Source: Tahibacter soli
Lineage (GTDB): Bacteria; Pseudomonadota; Gammaproteobacteria; Xanthomonadales; Rhodanobacteraceae
Length of the DNA: 64,000 bases
Direction: 5' to 3'
Assembly: GCF_025717065.2 (NCBI RefSeq)
Contig: NZ_JAOVZO020000003.1
Location: 186,001-250,000 of the forward strand
The notes under the pieces are model-generated. The model was not told where the DNA came from, ran no database searches, and was given only the letters and a program-made list of their open reading frames with translations. The position numbers and the translations under genes were made by a program. Shown here in pieces: positions 1 to 9,634 of this stretch; within the stretch, counting starts at the first letter, position 1; each line of letters opens with the position of its first letter.

Positions 1-8
1 ACACGACC

Positions 9-395
9 ATGCGTCACATGAAGTCCGGCCGTAAGCTCAACCGCAACAGCAGCCACCGCGAAGCGATGTTCAAGAACATGGCGTCGTCGCTGTTCAAGCA
101 CGAGCTGATCAAGACCACCCTGCCGAAGGCGAAGGAACTGCGTCGCGTCGCCGAGCCGCTGATCACGCTCGCCAAGACCGACGGCGTCGCCAATCGCCGC
201 CTCGCGTTCGCGCGTCTGCGCGACAAGGTTGCCGTCGGCAAGCTGTTCGTCGACCTCGGCCCGCGTTACCGCGAGCGCAAGGGCGGCTATCTGCGCATCC
301 TGAAGTGCGGCTTCCGCGCCGGCGACAACGCGCCGATGGCGTACGTCGAACTCGTCGACCGCCCGCGCGCCGCGAGCGACGACGCGGCCGAGTAA
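9..395 (+). CDS. rplQ: 50S ribosomal protein L17
   Basis: Structural protein of the large ribosomal subunit. The 128-residue product has the family's usual length (about 127 in E. coli) and the typical opening [12 protein letters not shown] followed by the [12 protein letters not shown] segment. The C-terminal part, with [20 protein letters not shown], is also characteristic. In most proteobacteria this gene closes the alpha operon directly after rpoA, whose end would lie just upstream of the window. A strong intrinsic terminator follows 20 bases after the stop, which agrees with an operon end. The ATG at 9 is chosen because it gives the conserved N-terminus. Identification is certain. Confidence 0.98.
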   Translation: MRHMKSGRKLNRNSSHREAMFKNMASSLFKHELIKTTLPKAKELRRVAEPLITLAKTDGVANRRLAFARLRDKVAVGKLFVDLGPRYRERKGGYLRILKCGFRAGDNAPMAYVELVDRPRAASDDAAE

Positions 396-415
396 GCCTC
401 GCGCAAGATCGAAAG

Positions 416-447
416 AGCCCAGGCGGCGACGTCCTGGGCTTTTTTTG
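416..447 (+). terminator. Intrinsic terminator after rplQ
   Basis: Arms agcccagg (416-423) and cctgggct (433-440) form an 8-bp stem with a 9-base loop, followed by a run of seven T. It is a textbook rho-independent terminator at the end of the ribosomal alpha operon. Confidence 0.93.
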
Positions 448-463
448 CCTGCGGGATCGAAGG

Positions 464-1696
464 ATGACCTTGTCCGCAACCGATACGCGCAACGCCTGGA
501 CGTTTGCCACCGTCGTCGCACTCGCATGGCTCGCGGCCTGCGTCTACGCCGCGACCGGCGCCGAACTGCGCGGCGACGAGTACGCGCATGTGCCGCAATT
601 GGAACTTTTCCTGCGCGGCGACTGGCGCTTCATGCGCGATGCGATGACCACCGTGCCGGCGTATCACGCGCTGATCGCCTCGATCATGCGCGCGCTCGGC
701 CTCGACGGGCTCGGCGCCGCGCGCGTGATCGCGGGCGCCGCGTGCCTGTTCGCGATCGCCGGCTTCGTGCGCCTGCGGCGTGCGGCGCTCGGACGCGACG
801 ACTGGCTCGGCGATGCGCAGTTCGCCGCGTTTCCGCTGATGGCGCCGTTCGCGTTCCTGATCTACACCGACGTCGCGTCGCTCGCCGCAATGCTGTGGGC
901 GACCGAAGCGAGCGTCCGCGCACGGCATCTGCGCGCGGCGCTGATCCTCGTGTTCGCGCTCGCGATGCGGCAGAACAACGTGTACTGGATCGCGTTCCTC
1001 GTCGCGCTCGCCGCGTGGCCCGCGCTGCGCGCGCAAGGGTTCGCGAGCCTGCGCACGACGCTGCCGCCGCTGTGGCCGTATCTCGTGCCGTGCGTCGTGT
1101 TCGCCGGCTACTGGGCGTGGAACGGATCGATCTCGTTCTCGCCGCTGCAGTCGGCGATGCATCCGGACGCGAGCCTTCACGTCGGCAATCTGTACTTCAT
1201 GCTGTTCTGCGCCGCGCTGCTGTTGCCGCTGCAGGTGCTCGACGGCCTGCGCCGCTACGCCGCGCAGTTGCTCACGCGGCCATGGCTGATCGTGCTGCCG
1301 CTGGCGCTGGTCGGACTGTATTACGCCGCGTTCGCGGTCGATCACCCGTACAATCTGATCGAAAATTCGGTGTCGTGGCGCAATCGCACGCTGCAGCTGA
1401 CGCAGGCATCGGCTGCGTTCAAGGCGCTGTTCGGTGTCGTCGCCGCGCTCGCGGCCGTCGGCATCGCCTGGCAGCCGCTCGTCAACGCTTCGGCGCGCTG
1501 GCTGTATCCGCTCGGCGCGCTGTTCGTGTGCCTGTCGTGGCTCGTCGAACAGCGCTACTACCTGATCCCGCTCGCGTTGTTCCTCGCGTTTCGCGTACCG
1601 CTGTCGCGCCGCGCCGAATTGGCGACGCTGGCACTTTGGTGCATTCTCGCGGTCTTCCTGTTCCACGGCATGATTTCCGGGAACTGGTACCTGTAG
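464..1696 (+). CDS. ALG10-like polytopic membrane glycosyltransferase
   Basis: A 410-residue protein with about ten hydrophobic segments. Near the N-terminus it has an acidic loop motif, GDEYAHVPQ, followed by MTTVPAYHAL. Further on come RQNNVYWIAF and DHPYNLIENSVSWRNR. These match in order the landmarks of the eukaryotic DIE2/ALG10 alpha-1,2-glucosyltransferases (DE-FHIPQ, ITTPPGLY, RQTN-I-W, HPF-LADN), which use a lipid-linked glucose donor. I infer a GT-C-type lipid-linked sugar transferase in the inner membrane; donor and acceptor are unknown. The ATG at 464 is preferred over an upstream in-frame start at 305, because that extension is arginine-rich and overlaps rplQ and its terminator. 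No neighbouring glycan gene helps assign a pathway. Confidence 0.7.
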   Translation: MTLSATDTRNAWTFATVVALAWLAACVYAATGAELRGDEYAHVPQLELFLRGDWRFMRDAMTTVPAYHALIASIMRALGLDGLGAARVIAGAACLFAIAGFVRLRRAALGRDDWLGDAQFAAFPLMAPFAFLIYTDVASLAAMLWATEASVRARHLRAALILVFALAMRQNNVYWIAFLVALAAWPALRAQGFASLRTTLPPLWPYLVPCVVFAGYWAWNGSISFSPLQSAMHPDASLHVGNLYFMLFCAALLLPLQVLDGLRRYAAQLLTRPWLIVLPLALVGLYYAAFAVDHPYNLIENSVSWRNRTLQLTQASAAFKALFGVVAALAAVGIAWQPLVNASARWLYPLGALFVCLSWLVEQRYYLIPLALFLAFRVPLSRRAELATLALWCILAVFLFHGMISGNWYL

Positions 1697-1733
1697 GTCT
1701 TGTCTGCACCTTTCTCATCGTCGGATCCGAAAC

Positions 1734-2264
1734 ATGCAACTGAACCCGTTCCGGTGGCCGTTTCGCGGCCAGTATCTTTTAGGCGCCGTCGCCTGCGTCG
1801 CGTTGCTCGCGTATGCGCTGTTCGCGCAATTCCAGCTCGGCAAGGATCCGTGCCCGCTGTGCATCCTGCAGCGCATCGCGTTCGCGGCGATGGGCGTGTT
1901 CTTTCTGCTCGGCGCGATCCACGGTCCGCGCGGATGGGGGCGCAAGGTCTACGCGATCCTCGTGCTGATCGCCGGCGGCATCGGCGCGGCGATCGCGGGC
2001 CGTCACGTGTGGCTGACGCATCTGCCGGCCGACCAGGTGCCCTCGTGCGGCCCGGGCCTGGGCTACATGCTCGACACCTTTCCGCTCGGCAAGACGCTGC
2101 AGCTCGTGCTGACCGGCTCGGGCGAATGCGCCAAGGTCGACTGGACGTTCCTGGGCCTGTCGATGCCGGCATGGTGTCTCGTCTGGTTCGTCGGCCTCGC
2201 GCTGTTTGCGCTGATCGCCGCGTGGAAGCGCGACAAGTCGCCGTACGGCCCGCCGATACGATAA
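1734..2264 (+). CDS. dsbB: Disulfide bond formation protein B
   Basis: Inner-membrane quinone reductase that reoxidises periplasmic DsbA. The 176-residue protein shows four hydrophobic helices. It has the first periplasmic cysteine pair C40-P-L-C43 in the motif DPCPLCILQR and the second pair at C105 (VPSCGPGL) and C132 (GSGECAKVDW). The length and cysteine layout are those of the family. It starts 37 bases after the preceding glycosyltransferase and may share its transcript. No dsbA is seen in the window. Confidence 0.95.
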   Translation: MQLNPFRWPFRGQYLLGAVACVALLAYALFAQFQLGKDPCPLCILQRIAFAAMGVFFLLGAIHGPRGWGRKVYAILVLIAGGIGAAIAGRHVWLTHLPADQVPSCGPGLGYMLDTFPLGKTLQLVLTGSGECAKVDWTFLGLSMPAWCLVWFVGLALFALIAAWKRDKSPYGPPIR

Positions 2265-2360
2265 TTGGCAATAACGGCGCCGCGTCGGCGCTAATGCGCT
2301 TGCGTGCGGGAACCGCTGTGGCAAGATCGGTTTCCGCAACGCAACAAAGCCAGACGTGTC

Positions 2361-3758
<1,398 letters not shown>

Positions 3759-3783
3759 CGCGTTTCGCCACACGCCGTACCGA

Positions 3784-3813
3784 ACGATCCCGGCCGCGGC
3801 CGGGATCGTCGTT
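3784..3813 (+). terminator. Palindromic terminator candidate after DAHP synthase
   Basis: A perfect 26-base palindrome (3784-3809, arms acgatcccggcc and ggccgggatcgt around gc) lies 26 bases after the stop and is followed by the short T-containing tail cgttt. The stem is very strong but the T-tract is weak. Confidence 0.6.
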
Positions 3814-3903
3814 TCCGGCGTGCCGATGCATGACTTTCGTCCTGTAGCGCGGCCTGAACGGACCGCTATGCTCGGGCCTTTGTCGCCGTGATGGGGATCG
3901 CGC

Positions 3904-6900
3904 ATGCGCAGAACGATGCTTCGTATACACCGACCGGCCGCCGCGCTCGGCGTGCTCGTCGGGTTGGCCGGATCGATCGGCGGCGCGCTCGCGCAGGTCG
4001 ATACCGCGCCGGTCGAGGGGCTGCGTGAAAACACACCGGGCCTGATCGCGCTGCGCCATGCGCGGCTCGTCGTCAAACCGGGGCAGGTCGTCGAAGACGG
4101 CACGCTCGTCATGCGCGACGGCGTCATCGTCTCGGCCGGCAGCGGCGCCGCGCCGGCCGACGCGCTCGAGATCGATCTCGCCGGCAAGACCGTGTTCGCC
4201 GGCTTCGTCGACGCGCAGACCGACTACGCGCAGGTTGCCGATCCCGCGCCGCCCGCGTCGCAGCCGCCGATCGCCATGCCGTTCTCGCCGACGCCGCAGC
4301 AGGGCGCTCGGCACTGGAACAGCAAGGTGCGGCCCGAGCGCGACGTCGCGCAGCAGCTGAAGCCCGACGCGAAGAAGGCCGAAACGCTGCGCAAGCTCGG
4401 TTTCACGACGGTGCTGAGCGCACCGGACAAAGGTATCTTTCGCGGACAAAGCGCGCTTGTAGCCTTGGGCGAGTCGACGCGCGCGAACGACGTGCTGATC
4501 AAGCCGCAGGTCGCCCAGCATCTCGCCTTCGAACTCAGCCGCTTTCCGGCGAACGAGTACCCCGGTTCGCTGATGGGTGCGATCGCGCTCATGCGACAGA
4601 CGTTCTACGACACGCGCTGGCAGCACGATCGGCTCGCCTGGCAGGCCAAGCACCGCGATGCCGAGCGCCTGGAAGCGAACCTCGCGCTCGACGCGCTCGA
4701 AGCGCCGCTCGCCGGCCGCCAGCCGGTGCTGTTCGCGACCGAGGACGAACTCGACTACGCGCGCGTGCTGGCGCTTGGCGCCGAGTTCAAGCTCAAGCTG
4801 ATCCTCGGCGGCAACGGCTACGAATATCGCGAGGTCGCGCGCATCAAGAACGCCGGCGTGCCGGTCGTCGTGCCGCTCGCGTATCCCGAAGCGCCCGCCG
4901 TCGAAGATCCCGAGCGCGCGCTCGACGTGGGCCTGGCCGAACTCGAACACTGGGAATGGGCGCCGTTCAACGCGCGCGTGCTCGCCGAGGCGGGCGTGCC
5001 GTTCGCGATCACGTCGGCGGGCCTTAAGAAGCCCGAGGAACAGTTCTGGGCGAACCTGCGCAAGGCGGTGGCGAGCGGTCTGGACGAGCAGTTCGCGCTC
5101 GCCGCGCTGACCGTGCAGCCGGCGACGATGCTCGGCGCGGCCGACAAGCTCGGCACGCTCGAACCGGGCAAGCTCGCGCAGATCGTCGTCGCCGACGCGG
5201 ACCTCTTCCGCTCCGACAAGGCGCGCATCTACGAAACCTGGATCGACGGCAAGCGCTACGCCGTCGCGAGCGTCGACACGCCCGATCCGCGCGGCGTGTG
5301 GAACCTCACGTGGCGCGGCGTCAACGGCCCGGCGTCGATCGAGATCGGTGGCGACCTGCCCGACCTCACCGCGAAGGCCGGCGACAAGAGTTTTCCGGTC
5401 AGCGTCGGCGACCGGCGCCTGAGCCTGTATCCGCCGGGCGAGCTCGTCGGCGTCAAGCGCGAGCGGCTCGCCGTCGTGCTGTCGCTGACCGCCGACGGCG
5501 TCGAAGGCCGCGGCCAGATCGACGGCGCGCGCGAGTTCCAGGTCAGCGGCAAGCTCGCGACGGCGAAGCCGCGCGTCGCGGACGCCGCGAAGGCGAAACC
5601 GGCGCTGCCGTCGCGCGAGCGCCGTTATCCGTATGGCGAATTCGGCCGCCTCGCGCCGCCGCCCGCGCAGAACCTCGTCGTGCGTCACGCGACGATCTGG
5701 ACGCAGGGGCCGCAGGGCAAGCTCGAAGACGCCGACATCGCCGTCGCGAACGGCAAGATCGTCGCGGTCGGCAAAGGCGTCAAGGCGCCGGCCGGCGCGG
5801 TCGAGATCGACGGCCGCGGCAAGCACGTCGCGCCCGGCATCATCGACACGCATTCGCACATGGCCGTCGCCAAGGGCGTCAACGAAGGTTCGCACGCGGT
5901 GACGAGCGAAGTGCGCATCGGCGACGCGCTCGATCCGACCGACATCTCGATCTACCGCGTGCTCGCCGGCGGTACGACGTCCGCGCAGCTCCTGCACGGC
6001 TCGGCGAACCCGATCGGCGGCCAGTCGCAGATCATCAAGATGCGCTGGGGCGCCGATGCCGACGGCCTGCGTTTCGAAAACGCGCCGCCGACGATCAAGT
6101 TCGCGCTCGGCGAAAACGTCAAGCAGTCGAACTGGGGCGACACGTTCACCAAGCGCTATCCGCAGACGCGCATGGGCGTCGAGCAGATCGATCTCGACAC
6201 GTTCCTCGCCGCGCAGGAATACGGCGAGGCGCTGGCGAAGCAGGGCAAGTCGGGCGAACCGGTGCGGCGCGACCTGCGCCTGGAAACCGTCTGGGAAATT
6301 CTGCAGAAGAAGCGTTTTGTCCATATCCACAGTTATCGCCAGGACGAAATCCTCGCGTTCGCGCGCCTCGCGCAGCGCTTCGGCATCGTGCCGGTGTTCC
6401 AGCACATCCTCGAGGGCTACAAGGTGGCCGACGTGCTCGCGAAGCTCGGCGCCGGCGCGTCGGGTTTCACCGACTGGTGGGCGTACAAGATGGAAGTGGC
6501 AGACGCCATTCCGTACAACGGCGCGCTGATGGCGAAGCAGGGCGTGGTGGCGTCGTTCAATTCCGACTCCGACGAACTGTCGCGGCGCCTCAACACCGAG
6601 GCCGCCAAGGCGATCAAATACGGCGATCTCTCCGAAGTCGAGGCGTTCAATTTCGTAACGATGAACGCGGCGAAGAACCTGCGCATCGACCAGCGCGTCG
6701 GCTCGCTCGAAGCGGGCAAGGACGCCGACTTCGCGATCTGGAACGCAAGTCCGTTGTCGTCGCTCGCGATGCCGGAGCAGACCTACGTCGACGGCCGCAA
6801 ATACTTCGACCGCAACGACGATCTCGCCGAGCGCGCGCGCATCGAGACCGAGCGCGAACGCCTGATCGGCAAGATCCTGCCCGAGCGCGTCAAGGCGCTC

Positions 6901-7071
6901 GCGAAGAAGGACGACAAGAAAGACAAGAAGGACGACGGCGCCAAGCCGCAGTTCGCGGGGTCTCACGACGGCGGCGTCACGACCGCCGATCTCGTGCACT
7001 TCGCGACGTTGCGCGGCCCGTACCACGACGGCGAACCGGTCAATACCTGCTCGGCGCAGGAGGCTCACTGA
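3904..7071 (+). CDS. Secreted tandem amidohydrolase (two amidohydrolase-like domains)
   Basis: A 1055-residue protein that begins with a likely signal peptide (LGVLVGLAGSIGGALAQ). Residues about 45-470 form a first amidohydrolase-like unit. Where the metal-binding HxH should be it reads VFAGFVDAQTDYAQV, so it is probably not a metal hydrolase. Residues about 590-1030 form a second unit with the intact H650-S-H652 motif in APGIIDTHSHMA, later histidines in HIHSYRQDE and FQHIL, and SFNSDSDE for the metal-ligand aspartate, in the imidazolonepropionase-like style. A lysine- and aspartate-rich linker (KKDDKKDKKDD) follows. Substrate is unknown; peptides or cyclic amides are common for such secreted members. 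It overlaps the next amidohydrolase by one base (TGATG), so the two are translationally coupled. Confidence 0.88.
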   Translation: MRRTMLRIHRPAAALGVLVGLAGSIGGALAQVDTAPVEGLRENTPGLIALRHARLVVKPGQVVEDGTLVMRDGVIVSAGSGAAPADALEIDLAGKTVFAGFVDAQTDYAQVADPAPPASQPPIAMPFSPTPQQGARHWNSKVRPERDVAQQLKPDAKKAETLRKLGFTTVLSAPDKGIFRGQSALVALGESTRANDVLIKPQVAQHLAFELSRFPANEYPGSLMGAIALMRQTFYDTRWQHDRLAWQAKHRDAERLEANLALDALEAPLAGRQPVLFATEDELDYARVLALGAEFKLKLILGGNGYEYREVARIKNAGVPVVVPLAYPEAPAVEDPERALDVGLAELEHWEWAPFNARVLAEAGVPFAITSAGLKKPEEQFWANLRKAVASGLDEQFALAALTVQPATMLGAADKLGTLEPGKLAQIVVADADLFRSDKARIYETWIDGKRYAVASVDTPDPRGVWNLTWRGVNGPASIEIGGDLPDLTAKAGDKSFPVSVGDRRLSLYPPGELVGVKRERLAVVLSLTADGVEGRGQIDGAREFQVSGKLATAKPRVADAAKAKPALPSRERRYPYGEFGRLAPPPAQNLVVRHATIWTQGPQGKLEDADIAVANGKIVAVGKGVKAPAGAVEIDGRGKHVAPGIIDTHSHMAVAKGVNEGSHAVTSEVRIGDALDPTDISIYRVLAGGTTSAQLLHGSANPIGGQSQIIKMRWGADADGLRFENAPPTIKFALGENVKQSNWGDTFTKRYPQTRMGVEQIDLDTFLAAQEYGEALAKQGKSGEPVRRDLRLETVWEILQKKRFVHIHSYRQDEILAFARLAQRFGIVPVFQHILEGYKVADVLAKLGAGASGFTDWWAYKMEVADAIPYNGALMAKQGVVASFNSDSDELSRRLNTEAAKAIKYGDLSEVEAFNFVTMNAAKNLRIDQRVGSLEAGKDADFAIWNASPLSSLAMPEQTYVDGRKYFDRNDDLAERARIETERERLIGKILPERVKALAKKDDKKDKKDDGAKPQFAGSHDGGVTTADLVHFATLRGPYHDGEPVNTCSAQEAH

Positions 7072-8345
7072 TGAAAACCCTGTTGATTGCCGTACTCGCA
7101 GCGCTCGCCGGTTCCGTGCACGCCGCCGACAAGCCCGTGGTGCTCGCGGGCGCCGACCTCTACACCGTCAGCCACGGCGTGATTCCGCGCGGCGAGCTTC
7201 TGATCGAAGGCGGCAAGATCGCCGCCCTCGGCGCCAAAGTCGACGCACCGGCGGGCGCCGAGCGCATCGACCTCTCCGGCAAGCGCATCTATCCGGGCTA
7301 TCTCGCCGCCAACAGCAACATGGGCCTGACCGAAGTCGACGCCGTGCGCGCGACGGTCGACCAGGCCGAAGTCGGTGCCGTCAATCCGAACGCGCGCGCG
7401 CTCGTCGCGGTCGACGCCGACAGCGAACTGCTGCCGGTCGCGAGAGCGAACGGCGTGCTCAGCGTGCTGGTCGTGCCGCAGGCGGGCGACGACGGTCTGC
7501 TCACCGGACAGTCGGCGCTGATCAAGCTCGACGGCTGGACCTGGGAAGAAATGAGCCTCAAGGAGCCGGTCGGCGTACATCTGGCGTGGCCGTCGACGCG
7601 CGTGCCGCCGTGGCTGCCGCGCGAGGCGCAGGAGAAGGCGGCGGAAGCGGCGAAGAAGAAGCTCGGCGAGATCGATCAGGCGTTCCGCGACGCGCGCGCC
7701 TATCGCGCGGCGAAGGGCGCCGGCAAGAAGGATCTGCGCTGGGAGGCGATGATTCCGGTGCTCGACGGCAAGACGCCGCTGTTCGTGCACGCGGACAACG
7801 CCGTGCAGATTCGCGAAGCACTGGAATTTTCCAGGCGTGAACAATTGCGCATCGTGCTGGTCGGCGGCGTCGACGCGTGGCGTTTCGCCGATACACTCAA
7901 GGCGCGCGACGTGCCGGTGATCCTGGGTTCGTCGCACAACCTGCCGCTGCGGCGTTGGGAAGCGTACGACACGATCTACGCGAACGCGGGCAAGCTTGCG
8001 AAAGCAGGCGTGCGCTTCGCGATCGCGAACGACGCGCAGGGCTCGTCGAACGAGCGCAACCTGCCGTACCAGGCGGCGAGCTACGCGGCGTTCGGCCTCG
8101 GCGCAGAGAACGCGCTGCGGGCGATCACGCTGAGCCCGGCGGAAATCCTCGGTGTCGCCGATCGCCTGGGCTCGCTCGACGCGGGCAAGGACGCGACGCT
8201 GTTCGTCGCGAACGGCGACGCGCTGGAAGACGCGACGCAAGTCGAGCGCGCGTGGATACAAGGCCGCGAAGTGAACATGGCGAACAAGCAGACGCGGTTG
8301 TACGAAAAGTACCAGCGCAAGTACGAAGGCAAGCCGCGCGACTGA
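7071..8345 (+). CDS. Secreted amidohydrolase-like protein lacking the HxH motif
   Basis: A 424-residue protein with signal peptide MKTLLIAVLAALAGSVHAAD. Its fold markers (GELLIEGGKIAALG, IDLSGKRIYPGY, LSPAEILGVADRLGSLDAGKDATLFVANGD) are those of amidohydrolases. At the position of the first metal-binding motif it has YPGYLAANSNMG, without histidines. It closely resembles the N-terminal half of the protein encoded just upstream, whose stop codon overlaps its start by one base; a ribosome-binding site, caggagg, lies in the end of that gene. I infer a non-hydrolytic or structural partner of the upstream enzyme. The alternative is an enzyme with a different metal site. Confidence 0.85.
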   Translation: MKTLLIAVLAALAGSVHAADKPVVLAGADLYTVSHGVIPRGELLIEGGKIAALGAKVDAPAGAERIDLSGKRIYPGYLAANSNMGLTEVDAVRATVDQAEVGAVNPNARALVAVDADSELLPVARANGVLSVLVVPQAGDDGLLTGQSALIKLDGWTWEEMSLKEPVGVHLAWPSTRVPPWLPREAQEKAAEAAKKKLGEIDQAFRDARAYRAAKGAGKKDLRWEAMIPVLDGKTPLFVHADNAVQIREALEFSRREQLRIVLVGGVDAWRFADTLKARDVPVILGSSHNLPLRRWEAYDTIYANAGKLAKAGVRFAIANDAQGSSNERNLPYQAASYAAFGLGAENALRAITLSPAEILGVADRLGSLDAGKDATLFVANGDALEDATQVERAWIQGREVNMANKQTRLYEKYQRKYEGKPRD

Positions 8346-8350
8346 GCGCA

Positions 8351-8385
8351 CGGCCGGGCGATACGCACAGCGCATCGCCCGGCCG
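8351..8385 (+). terminator. GC-rich hairpin after the amidohydrolase pair
   Basis: Arms cggccgggcgat (8351-8362) and atcgcccggccg (8374-8385) form a perfect 12-bp stem with an 11-base loop, directly after the stop. No T-tract follows, so termination strength is uncertain. Confidence 0.5.
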
Positions 8386-8418
8386 CCGCATGGCGCGGCG
8401 ACGACGTACACTACGGCG

Positions 8419-9258
8419 ATGAATCGGGACGCACGCAAGGCAGCGGCGGAAGAAACGCTGCGCATCATCGAGCGCGGCAGCTATGTGGCGCCGCGCGGCG
8501 CCACGATCGTAGTCGCCGCCGCGATTCGCGAATGCCGCGAGGCCACGCGGTTGTATACGCCGGACGATCTGTCGGCGCTCGAACGCGACGTGCTGGCGCG
8601 ACCGTCGCCGGGTTTCGCGACGCGTATCGAAGTCGTCAACGAAACGACGCTGGCCGGCGTGCGAAGGCTCGTCGCCGAGGCCGGCGACGTGGCCGCGCTG
8701 AACTTCGCATCGGCGAAAAATCCGGGCGGCGGTTTCCTGAGCGGCGCGCAGGCGCAGGAAGAATCGCTCGCGCGCAGCTCGGCGCTGTATGCCTCGCAAC
8801 TCGCGGCGCCGGCGTTCTACGAGCGACATCGCGCGTCGACGTCGCTGCTGTATTCCGACACGATGATCGCATCGCCGCGATGCCCCGTCTTTCGCGACGA
8901 CGACGGTGCGCTGCTCGACGTGCCGCGCTTCGTGAACTTCATCACCAGCGCCGCGCCGAACGCCGGCGCGATCGCGCAGCAGCGGCGCGACGAGCTGCCG
9001 CTGATCGAGGCGACGTTGCGCCGTCGGGCGGGCTATGTGCTGGCGCTGGCGGCGTCGCAAGGGTGGCACCGGCTGGTGCTCGGCGCGTGGGGTTGCGGCG
9101 TGTTTCGCAACGATCCACGCCGCGTCGCGGCGATGTTTGCCGAGCCGCTGCGCAGTCCGGAGTGGTGCGGCCGTTTCGAGAGCGTCGTATTTTCGGTGTT
9201 CGATACGACATCGGCCGAATCGACATTTCGCGCATTTCACGACGAACTGGCGTCGTAG
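8419..9258 (+). CDS. PARG-like macrodomain protein (TIGR02452 family)
   Basis: A 279-residue cytosolic protein of the microbial poly(ADP-ribose) glycohydrolase-like family. The catalytic signature GGG-x7-QEE is intact (G103-G105 and Q113-E115, within NPGGGFLSGAQAQEE), preceded by NFASAK. The second family motif LGAWGCGVFRNDPRRVA is present near residues 218-235. The family hydrolyses ADP-ribose polymers or ADP-ribosylated targets; substrate here is inferred from the motif only. It is a single gene. It lies directly upstream of an RHS protein with an ADP-ribosyltransferase-like tip, but nearly 400 bases separate them, so functional linkage is speculative. Confidence 0.9.
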   Translation: MNRDARKAAAEETLRIIERGSYVAPRGATIVVAAAIRECREATRLYTPDDLSALERDVLARPSPGFATRIEVVNETTLAGVRRLVAEAGDVAALNFASAKNPGGGFLSGAQAQEESLARSSALYASQLAAPAFYERHRASTSLLYSDTMIASPRCPVFRDDDGALLDVPRFVNFITSAAPNAGAIAQQRRDELPLIEATLRRRAGYVLALAASQGWHRLVLGAWGCGVFRNDPRRVAAMFAEPLRSPEWCGRFESVVFSVFDTTSAESTFRAFHDELAS

Positions 9259-9634
9259 CGAATAGCGAGCAAAGCGTTGCCGGCCGCTCGCCTGAGGTCG
9301 ACGCATTCGTCTGCGGTGGTATTGCCCGCAAATCTCAGATCCTGAAACCGATGTCGCCCACCATCGGCACAGTCGGCAGGTCGTGTCCGAGCGTTGAGCG
9401 TTCGTGATCACGTTTTTCGCCGTTTCCCGAATAGTAGGTTGGGCCGGGCGATCAGCCGCCGGACTGCGCAATTGACGACGAACAACAGGGGCAAGAATGT
9501 GCTGCCGATCCTAACCGCCTGAGTATCGGGCTTCATCCCTCTTTGATTACGCGCGAGCGCTTTGTTTCGCCCTTCGGGCGAAGGAGAGCCCTTGCGTCCG
9601 AATCCAAGCTGCAAGCTTCTTGAGTAAAGCATCG
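9259..9634 (+). other. Intergenic region upstream of the RHS gene
   Basis: About 376 bases with no convincing gene on either strand. It is less GC-rich than its left neighbours. It holds a short stable hairpin, ttcgccc-ttc-gggcgaa (9566-9582), about 50 bases before the RHS start. Promoter elements could not be assigned with confidence. A TTG at 9620 is an alternative start for the RHS gene. Confidence 0.5.

Noticed and set aside
5298-7070. A possible long N-terminal extension of the second amidohydrolase
   Set aside because: The extension lies wholly inside the first amidohydrolase gene in another frame and is arginine-rich. The ATG at 7071 gives a clean signal peptide.
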